Shown here: piece after piece, positions 6,526 to 11,509 of the stretch
How positions within the stretch are numbered: position 1 is the first letter of the stretch
How the letters are laid out: each line of letters starts with the position of its first letter
NCBI GenBank assembly: GCA_022560215.1
Contig: JADFTO010000050.1
Coordinates: 1-13,013, forward strand
From: Pseudomonadota bacterium
GTDB lineage: Bacteria > Pseudomonadota > Alphaproteobacteria > Rhodospirillales > 2-02-FULL-58-16
DNA length: 13,013 bases
Direction: 5' to 3'
The notes under the pieces: model-generated
Told to the model about the DNA's origin: nothing
Database searches by the model: none
What the model saw: the letters and a program-made list of their open reading frames with translations, nothing else
Made by a program: the position numbers and the translations under genes

Positions 6526-7458
6526 CTATCCATCCACCTTCAGGAAGGCTTCCACGTCGCCGGGCCCCTCGACGCTCATGGCGACGAGGTCGCGGTCGAT
6601 GCGCCGGGCCAGTCCGGTCAGCACCTTGCCGGTGCCGATCTCGGCCATGGTGTCGACGCCGAGCTCCCTCATGGCGAGCACGCTTTCGCGCCACCTGACC
6701 ATGCCGGTCACCTGTTCCACCAGGAAGCCGCGAATGCGCTCGCAATCCTCCACCGGGGCGGCGGTCACGTTGGCGATCAGCGGCACCATCGGCGGCACCA
6801 TGGTCGCCTCGGCCAGGGCGTCCGACATGACTTCCGCCGCCGGCGCCATCAGGGGCGAGTGAAAAGGCGCGCTGACAGGCAGCATGACGCTGCGCTTGGC
6901 GCCGCGCCCGGCGGCGATTTCAACGGCCCGTTCAACGGCCTCGCGGCTGCCGCTGACCACCACTTGGCCAGGCGCGTTGTCGTTGGCGCATGCGGCCCCC
7001 GCTTCCTCGGCGGCGGCGCGGACATCGTCCACATCCAGGCCCATGACCGCCGCCATGGCCCCCTCGCCCACCGGCACCGCCCGTTGCATGGCGCGCCCGC
7101 GGGTCTTCAGCAGCCGCGCCGCCTCGACGGTCGAAAACGTGCCGGCGGCGGCCAGGGCGGAGTATTCCCCGAGGGAATGTCCGGCCACGCAAATGACCGC
7201 GCGCCCCAGATCGACACCGCCTTCATGCCGCAACACGCCGATGACGGCGAGGCTGGCGGCCATCAGGGCGGGCTGGGCGTTCTCGGTCAGGGTGAGCTCG
7301 TCTTCGGGCCCGTCGAACATGAGCCTGGACAGGTTCTGCTTGAGGGCCTCGTCCACTTCCTCTAACACCAGTCTGGCAGCGGGAAAGGCGGCGGCAAGCT
7401 CCTTGCCCATACCGACCTTCTGCGATCCCTGGCCGGGAAAAACGAAGGCGCGTCCCAT
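6526..7458 (-). CDS. fabD: Malonyl-CoA:ACP transacylase
   Basis: A 310-residue acyltransferase that moves malonyl from CoA to ACP and so supplies the extender unit for FabF. Motifs are FVFPGQGSQ (5-13), the nucleophile elbow GHSLGEYSA with Ser95, the carboxylate-binding Arg120 in KTRGRAMQ, and His200 in PVSAPFHSPLM. Gln249 in the EQVTGMVRW stretch is also conserved. The start at 7458 begins MGRAFVFPGQGSQ and has an excellent ribosome site, GGAGGGGAGG (7461-7470). An earlier in-frame start at 7515 would add 19 unrelated residues and would lie in the promoter. It is the first gene of the fab cluster and is divergent from rpsF. Confidence 0.97.
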   Translation of the reverse strand: MGRAFVFPGQGSQKVGMGKELAAAFPAARLVLEEVDEALKQNLSRLMFDGPEDELTLTENAQPALMAASLAVIGVLRHEGGVDLGRAVICVAGHSLGEYSALAAAGTFSTVEAARLLKTRGRAMQRAVPVGEGAMAAVMGLDVDDVRAAAEEAGAACANDNAPGQVVVSGSREAVERAVEIAAGRGAKRSVMLPVSAPFHSPLMAPAAEVMSDALAEATMVPPMVPLIANVTAAPVEDCERIRGFLVEQVTGMVRWRESVLAMRELGVDTMAEIGTGKVLTGLARRIDRDLVAMSVEGPGDVEAFLKVDG

Positions 7459-7487
7459 GGCCTCCCCTCCGCGAAGTTCTTCGGCAA

Positions 7488-7515
7488 GTGATACCGCGTC
7501 CGCCCCCCCTGTCAA
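7488..7515 (-). promoter_or_regulatory. fabD promoter (sigma70-type)
   Basis: On the minus strand, a perfect -35, TTGACA (7510-7515), is separated by 16 bp from TATCAC (7488-7493). Transcription would start near 7481, about 23 nt before the fabD ATG and upstream of its strong ribosome site. Its -35 lies only 4 bp from the -35 of the divergent rpsF promoter. Confidence 0.55.
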
Positions 7516-7519
7516 GCGC

Positions 7520-7547
7520 TTGCCAGGGGATCCGTTTCGTGTATAGT
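7520..7547 (+). promoter_or_regulatory. rpsF operon promoter (sigma70-type)
   Basis: TTGCCA (7520-7525) and TATAGT (7542-7547) with a 16-bp spacer form a good housekeeping promoter. Transcription would start near 7554, giving a leader of about 80 nt before rpsF. It is back to back with the fabD promoter, so the two RNA polymerase sites overlap or nearly touch. Confidence 0.6.
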
Positions 7548-7563
7548 CCTCTCCCTCTCCTTG

Positions 7564-7605
7564 CCAGGGGTCACCTGGCTATGCCCGCCGATGGGTTTCG
7601 GCGGG
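7564..7605 (+). promoter_or_regulatory. Structured rpsF leader (possible S6:S18 autoregulatory site)
   Basis: Two hairpins lie in the 5' leader. The first is CCAGG/CCTGG (7564-7568 with 7574-7578, 5-nt loop). The second is CCCGCCG/CGGCGGG (7584-7590 with 7599-7605, loop ATGGGTTT). rpsF leaders in many bacteria carry a motif bound by the S6:S18 complex, built on a CCG trinucleotide displayed in a bulge next to a hairpin. CCG occurs here twice, but my simplest fold leaves it paired. The assignment is inference from position. Confidence 0.35.
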
Positions 7606-7632
7606 TTGAGACAAGCCTAAAGGAGCCCGGAA

Positions 7633-8193
7633 TTGCCTTACTACGAAAGCGTGTTCATCGCACGCCAGGATGTCTCTGCGGCCCAGGTCGAAAGCCTCGC
7701 GGACGACTTTTCAAAGGTCATCGAGGACGGCGGCGGCAAGGTCGCCAAGAAAGAATCCTGGGGACTGAGGACGCTCGCCTATAAGATCAAGAACAACCGC
7801 AAGGGCCACTACACGCTTCTCAACATCGATGCCCCGGCGGGTGCCGTCCAGGAAATGGAACGGCTCATGCACATCAACGAGGATGTCCTTCGCTACCTCA
7901 CGGTGAAGGTGGACGAATTGGAGGAAGGCCCGTCCGCCATCTTGCAGAGCCGCTCCGGCCGCGACGAGCGTCCGGGCCGCTTCGGCCGCGACGAGCGTCC
8001 GCGCCGCTCCCGCGACAACGACCACCACCGCCGCGACGACGCAGAGCACCCGCTACGCTCCAAGGCCAAGAAGGACGAGGCCGTCGAGGCCAAGAAGGAC
8101 GAGGCCGTCGAGGCCAAGAAGGACGAGGCCGTCGAGGCCAAGGATGATGGCCAACCCGAAGATGCCGCGGATAAGACAGGAGACGACGCATGA
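7633..8193 (+). CDS. rpsF: 30S ribosomal protein S6 (bS6) with repetitive C-terminal tail
   Basis: A 186-residue protein. Residues 1-100 are the ordinary S6 fold (PYYESVFIARQDVS..., SWGLRTLAYKIKNNRKGHY, VLRYLTVKVDEL), which binds 16S rRNA as a heterodimer with S18. The start codon is TTG, supported by AGGAG (7621-7625) with a 7-nt spacing and by the family N-terminus. Residues 101-186 are a low-complexity tail. It has two Arg-rich units, GRDERPGRF and GRDERPRRS, then an Arg/His/Asp stretch, then three identical AKKDEAVE units (145-168) encoded by perfect 24-bp DNA repeats, and an acidic end. Alphaproteobacterial S6 often has a charged tail, but exact repeats are less usual. It is the first gene of rpsF-rpsR-DUF2232-rplI and overlaps rpsR by ATGA. 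Confidence 0.95.
   Translation: MPYYESVFIARQDVSAAQVESLADDFSKVIEDGGGKVAKKESWGLRTLAYKIKNNRKGHYTLLNIDAPAGAVQEMERLMHINEDVLRYLTVKVDELEEGPSAILQSRSGRDERPGRFGRDERPRRSRDNDHHRRDDAEHPLRSKAKKDEAVEAKKDEAVEAKKDEAVEAKDDGQPEDAADKTGDDA
8065..8136 (+). repeat. Three perfect 24-bp tandem repeats inside rpsF
   Basis: The unit GCCAAGAAGGACGAGG + CCGTCGAG occurs at 8065-8088, 8089-8112 and 8113-8136 with no mismatches, followed by a broken copy starting GCCAAGGATG at 8137. Each unit is eight codons (AKKDEAVE), so gain or loss of units keeps the frame. Lack of divergence suggests recent slippage or ongoing homogenisation. Confidence 0.95.
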
Positions 8194-8465
8194 GAGGCGC
8201 GAGCGGCGGACGCAAGCCCCCCGGCAGGAGAGGCGGCGGTTCCCGGCGGCCTTTTTTCCGACGCCGCAAGACCTGCCCCTTCTCCGGCTCGAAGGCGCCG
8301 AAGATCGACTACAAGGACGTAAAGCTCCTGCGACGCTATACCTCCGAACGGGGCAAGATCGTGCCCAGCCGGATCACGGCCGTCTCCACCAAGAAGCAGC
8401 GCAAGCTGGCGCAGGCCATCAAGCGGGCCCGGTTCCTGGCCCTGATGCCCTATCTCGTCAAGTAA
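8190..8465 (+). CDS. rpsR: 30S ribosomal protein S18 (bS18)
   Basis: A 91-residue basic ribosomal protein and partner of S6 on the platform of the 30S subunit. The N-terminal ~25 residues are a Gly/Arg-rich extension (GGRKPPGRRGGGSRRPFFRRRK). The conserved core is CPFSGSKAPKIDYKDVKLLRRYTSERGKIVPSRITAVSTKKQRKLAQAIKRARFLALMPYLVK. The ATG overlaps the rpsF stop (ATGA at 8190-8193), which indicates translational coupling and equal output of the two partners. Confidence 0.98.
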   Translation: MRGASGGRKPPGRRGGGSRRPFFRRRKTCPFSGSKAPKIDYKDVKLLRRYTSERGKIVPSRITAVSTKKQRKLAQAIKRARFLALMPYLVK

Positions 8466-8469
8466 GGGG

Positions 8470-8493
8470 GGCTCCCTAGTGTCCCCGGGAGCC
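8470..8493 (+). promoter_or_regulatory. Hairpin overlapping the ribosome site of the next gene
   Basis: GGCTCCC (8470-8476) and GGGAGCC (8487-8493) form a perfect 7-bp stem with a 10-nt loop, just after the rpsR stop. GGGAG in the right arm is the best Shine-Dalgarno for the TTG at 8499. The stem would hide it. It may lower translation of the membrane protein relative to the ribosomal proteins. Confidence 0.45.
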
Positions 8494-8498
8494 GCCAG

Positions 8499-9437
8499 TT
8501 GATCCCGATGTCAAAGAATACGTTGATCGCCCTGGGGGGCGGCGGCCTGAGCGCCATCGCTTCCCTGGCGTTCATGTCGGGATCGCCGGGGGCGTTGATT
8601 TTCGTCTACCTGGCGCCCTTGCCCCTGCTGACGGTGGGACTGGGGTTAGGTCCCCTGGCGGTGACGGTGGGGGGCATCTCCGGCCTCCTGATCGCGGGCC
8701 TGTTCGGGGGCGCCATGACGGCGGGCCTGTTCGGAATGATTCACGCCCTGCCCGCGTGGCTGGTGACCCGCCAGGCCCTGTTGCAGCGGCCGGCGCCGGA
8801 CGGCGGCATGAACTGGTATCCCGCGGGCTTTGTCCTGAGCTCGCTGGCGGCGCTGGGCGCGGCCTTTTTCACGCTGACGGCGCTGATCACATCGAGCGGG
8901 GAGGGCGGCCTGGAAATGGCCGTATCCGCCTACCTGGACCAGGTCTTCACTTACATGGCGCCGTCCCTGCCCGTCGAGGAAAGGGGCCACGTCGTGGCCG
9001 CGCTGACGTCCGTATTCCCGGGCGCCCTGGTCACCTCCTGGGTGGTGATGATGGCGATCAACGGCGTTCTCGCCCAGTGGATCCTGGTCCGCCTGGGGCG
9101 AAACCAGAGACCGTCACCGGCCCTGGCGGACCTGGAGCTTCCCGACTGGCTGTCCTGGATCCTGGTGGGGAGCGCCGTCATCGCCCTGCTGGGGTCGGGA
9201 GCGGTGGAGTATATCGGGCGCAACACGGTGATGATCCTGGCGGTTCCCTACTTTTTCCTCGGTCTCGCGGTGGTCCATGCCTTGGCGCGCCGTGTCTCGT
9301 CCACGGGGATGATCTTGACGGCCTTTTATTTGATATTGTTGGTATCCGGCTGGGCCATATTCACGGTCGCCGGATTAGGAATGGCCGAACACTGGCTCGG
9401 GCTGCGCCGGCGCCTCAAGGGCCCGGACCGAGGTTAA
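8499..9437 (+). CDS. DUF2232 family polytopic membrane protein
   Basis: A 312-residue inner-membrane protein found between rpsR and rplI in many Alphaproteobacteria and usually annotated DUF2232. Function unknown. I count about eight hydrophobic segments: roughly residues 8-27, 31-50, 52-77, 107-132, 166-195, 216-236, 243-264 and 270-293. The last ~20 residues are basic (LRRRLKGPDRG), probably cytoplasmic. There are no obvious catalytic motifs. Two starts are possible. TTG 8499 has GGGAG at 7 nt (inside the hairpin at 8470-8493). ATG 8508 (MSKNTLIALGGGG) has no good ribosome site. I give the longer form. The stop overlaps the rplI Shine-Dalgarno, so L9 translation may depend on ribosomes leaving this gene. 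Confidence 0.85.
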   Translation: MIPMSKNTLIALGGGGLSAIASLAFMSGSPGALIFVYLAPLPLLTVGLGLGPLAVTVGGISGLLIAGLFGGAMTAGLFGMIHALPAWLVTRQALLQRPAPDGGMNWYPAGFVLSSLAALGAAFFTLTALITSSGEGGLEMAVSAYLDQVFTYMAPSLPVEERGHVVAALTSVFPGALVTSWVVMMAINGVLAQWILVRLGRNQRPSPALADLELPDWLSWILVGSAVIALLGSGAVEYIGRNTVMILAVPYFFLGLAVVHALARRVSSTGMILTAFYLILLVSGWAIFTVAGLGMAEHWLGLRRRLKGPDRG

Positions 9438-9446
9438 GGAGATTGA

Positions 9447-10106
9447 ATGATGGAAGTCATCCTGTTGGAGCGAATTGAAACCCTGGGCCAGATGGGGGAC
9501 GTGGTCAATGTCAAGCCCGGCTACGCCCGCAACTATCTCCTGCCGCAAAGGAAGGCCTTGCGCGCCACCGAGGAAAACCGGCACCTGTTCAAGGAAAAGC
9601 GGGTGCTGTTGGAAGCCGACAACCTGGAACGCCGCCAGGAGGCCGAAAAGGTCGGCGGCAAGCTCGACGGTCTCTCCGTGACCCTGATCCGCCAGGCCGG
9701 GGAAGCGGGCCAGCTCTATGGGTCGGTCAGGTCCCACGACATCGCCGACCTCGTCAGGGAGGCCGGCTTTGCCATCGACCGGCGCCAGGTGCAGCTTTCC
9801 AATCCGATCAAGTCCGTCGGCGTGCACGATGTCATGGTCGAGCTTCATCCCGAGGTTTCGGTGACCATCTCCGCCAACGTGGCCCGCTCCGAGGACGAGG
9901 CCAAGATCCAGGCCAAGACCGGCAAGGCCGTCGTCCACCTGGAGGATGAACAAGAGCAACGCGAGGCCGAAACGGCCGAGGAAGCCCAGGCCAAGGAGAC
10001 CGATATCTTCGAGGAAGGCGCGGACGAAGACTCCGCGGACGAGGAGGCGGCGGGAGACACCGATGCGCCGCCCGCGGGCGATCAGGACGAGGAAACCGCA
10101 GGCTAG
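9447..10106 (+). CDS. rplI: 50S ribosomal protein L9 (bL9) with long acidic tail
   Basis: A 219-residue protein; typical bL9 is about 150 residues. The N-terminal rRNA-binding domain has EVILLERIETLGQMGDVVNVKPGYARNYLLP (3-33). A long charged helix follows (about 41-73), then the C-terminal domain (about 77-148). Residues about 165-219 are an extra tail made mostly of Glu, Asp, Ala and Gly. Two adjacent ATGs (9447 and 9450) are possible. AAGGAG at 9436-9441 is 5 or 8 nt away, and the family N-terminus (M-x-VILLE) favours 9450. It is the last gene of the rpsF operon, 9 bp after the DUF2232 gene. Confidence 0.96.
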   Translation: MMEVILLERIETLGQMGDVVNVKPGYARNYLLPQRKALRATEENRHLFKEKRVLLEADNLERRQEAEKVGGKLDGLSVTLIRQAGEAGQLYGSVRSHDIADLVREAGFAIDRRQVQLSNPIKSVGVHDVMVELHPEVSVTISANVARSEDEAKIQAKTGKAVVHLEDEQEQREAETAEEAQAKETDIFEEGADEDSADEEAAGDTDAPPAGDQDEETAG

Positions 10107-10141
10107 GGCTGGGTTGTATAATTCCTAGAGTCGGACAATCC

Positions 10142-10176
10142 GGCCTTCATATTTCGACAGGCTAAGTATGAAGGCC
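10142..10176 (+). terminator. 10-bp inverted repeat after rplI
   Basis: GGCCTTCATA (10142-10151) is a perfect inverted repeat of TATGAAGGCC (10167-10176), with a 15-nt loop. It lies 36 bp past the rplI stop and may end or protect the rpsF operon mRNA. There is no T-tract downstream, so intrinsic termination is not assured. A protein-binding site is the alternative. Confidence 0.4.
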
Positions 10177-10221
10177 TCAAGCTAGCCTTACGTCCCGGAC
10201 GTTTATTCCCGGAATAGCCGA

Positions 10222-10287
10222 TTGCTCCCCCCCACCCTTCCCCTCCGCCCTGGCCGGGGAGGGGGCAGCCTTATGGGATGGGAGCAA
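10222..10287. repeat. Nested palindromic C/G-run element (REP-like)
   Basis: An outer stem, TTGCTCCC (10222-10229) with GGGAGCAA (10280-10287), encloses an inner stem, CCCCTCC (10240-10246) with GGAGGGG (10258-10264). The result is a 66-nt cruciform-like unit with a C-run arm and a G-run arm. This resembles the C-run/G-run palindromic repeats common between genes in high-GC Proteobacteria. Only one copy is in the window, so the repeat status is inference. Confidence 0.4.
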
Positions 10288-10311
10288 CATTCGATGGTCC
10301 TGTCCCCGGGT

Positions 10312-10340
10312 TTGCGGAGAATCCCCCTTTGGCGTAAAAT
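10312..10340 (+). promoter_or_regulatory. Candidate promoter of the cfa remnant
   Basis: TTGCGG (10312-10317), a 17-bp spacer and TAAAAT (10335-10340). Transcription would start near 10347, exactly where a short hairpin, ACGGAT-CGCC-ATCCGT (10347-10362), begins. The -10 is good and the -35 poor. Confidence 0.4.
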
Positions 10341-10379
10341 GCGCCGACGGATCGCCATCCGTTGGTAATTGTGGCGACG

Positions 10380-10874
10380 ATGATGCTTTGGGGTCTGCTC
10401 AACCGCCTGATCCGGGTGGGCACGCTGACCGTCATCGATGCGGACGGTAAGGCCCACGTTTTTTCTGGGGACGAAGCCCCGGGCGAAACAGATCCCTGGA
10501 TCCGCAAGTACATCTTCCCCGGGGGCTACATCCCGGCGCTGTCGGAAGTGGCCGCGTCCGTGGAGAAGGCGGGCCTGTGGACCACCGACGTCGAGGTTCT
10601 GCGCCTGCACTACGCCGAGACCATTCGCCACTGGCGGCGGCGCTTCCAGGCCAACCGGGACAAGGCGGCGGCCCTCCAGGACGAGCGTTTTTGCCGCATG
10701 TGGGAATACTACCTGGCTTCGGCCGAGGTCGGATTCCGCTATCTCAGGAACACGGTCTTCCAGATCCAGCTGTCGAAGCGGCAGGACGCGGTGCCCCTTA
10801 CCCGCGATTACCTGGCCCAGTTGTCTCTCGACGACCGGAAGGGGTCGGGAAGGGAAAGCCGCCACGCGGCCTGA
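10380..10874 (+). pseudogene. cfa: Internally deleted cyclopropane-fatty-acyl-phospholipid synthase remnant
   Basis: The 164-residue open frame joins two distant parts of a CFA synthase. Residues 1-34 (LLNRLIRVGTLTVIDADGKAHVFSGDEAP) match the protein's N-terminus. Residues 38-145 (DPWIRKYIFPGGYIPALSEV..., LRLHYAETIRHWRRRF, DERFCRMWEYYLASAEVGFR, FQIQLSKRQDAVPLTRDY) match its C-terminal end. Full-length enzymes have about 380-420 residues. The missing middle, on the order of 230 residues, holds the whole S-adenosylmethionine-binding core, so no methylene-transfer activity is expected. The deletion is in frame, with its junction near 10476-10493. The frame also opens at TTG 10362; ATG 10380 or 10383 suits the family better. 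The ribosome site is weak. The ends remain well conserved, so the loss may be recent, or the short product may be kept. It converges on soxG with a 29-bp gap. Confidence 0.75.
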
Positions 10875-10903
10875 GAGGGACCCCCGGGCGCGGCAATCCG
10901 TCG

Positions 10904-11509
10904 TTAGCGTGATGCGCCCGTTTGATCCAGTGGGCCGGAGTCTAGATCGAATTCTCGTCCCGCGACGGAGAGAAAATTCCAAACGAATTCCGCGAAGGAA
11001 CGTACGATTTCCAATCGATAGTGCTCTCTCTCAAACCTCATCAGAACGATTTCGGCTTTGTCCAGGATGGTTCGGGTGCCCCCGCCAATCGGAAAATTGT
11101 CCAGGTCGAGCGGACAGCCCGAGTTCAACACCAATGCCGCCGCCGGACCGGAAACGTCGATGCCGACGGTGCGGTGGCCGACATCGACGAGACTATGGGT
11201 GGCTCGTTCACTCATCTCCGCGAAACGAGCCGCGATTCCTTCTCGCTCGGAAACCGGGGCCGTCAAAAACCACTCATCCGGCCCCAGGCAAAGCGCTGTC
11301 CTTTGAACGGCTGATGACATCTTGCCAATATCAGCGGGAATATCCTGGCCAAAAGCCTCGACCGCTTTTTCCAGGTGCGCCTCGGCAATGCGCAAACTGA
11401 AGCGCGCGCAATCGCGCGAGGGGCGCATGAGCAGCCTTGGCCCTGATCCGGCGGTAAAGGCCGCGCCATCGAGCGGATTGAAAGGGGTGTGAATAACTTC
11501 CTCAGACAT
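10904..11509 (-). CDS. soxG: Sarcosine oxidase gamma subunit
   Basis: A 201-residue small subunit of the heterotetrameric sarcosine oxidase (alpha-beta-gamma-delta), which oxidises sarcosine to glycine and passes the methyl carbon to tetrahydrofolate. Family-like features are LGPDEWFLTAP (75-85), SLVDVGHRTVGIDVSGPAA (106-124), LNSGCPLDLDNFPIGGGTRTILDKAEIVLMR (128-158) and the aromatic C-terminal stretch RSFAEFVWNFLSVAGREFD. Gamma is structurally related to the folate-binding half of alpha. The ATG at 11509 overlaps the soxA stop by 8 bp (ATGTCTGA), so the two are translated together. Base composition looks less GC-rich than in the fab and rps blocks. It is last in the operon; soxB and soxD are expected upstream beyond the window, which is inference. 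Confidence 0.9.
   Translation of the reverse strand: MSEEVIHTPFNPLDGAAFTAGSGPRLLMRPSRDCARFSLRIAEAHLEKAVEAFGQDIPADIGKMSSAVQRTALCLGPDEWFLTAPVSEREGIAARFAEMSERATHSLVDVGHRTVGIDVSGPAAALVLNSGCPLDLDNFPIGGGTRTILDKAEIVLMRFEREHYRLEIVRSFAEFVWNFLSVAGREFDLDSGPLDQTGASR

Noticed and set aside
5691..6698. Long plus-strand open frame antisense to fabG and the end of fabD
   Set aside because: The opposite strand has intact FabG and FabD with catalytic residues; this frame shows no recognisable motif.
8065..8136. Tandem repeats as a possible CRISPR or origin iteron array
   Set aside because: The units abut without spacers, are in frame with rpsF and encode AKKDEAVE, so they are coding repeats.
10203..10982. 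259-codon minus-strand frame over the cfa remnant
   Set aside because: It covers the palindromic gap and the sense cfa sequence, has shadow composition, and overlaps the soxG end out of frame.
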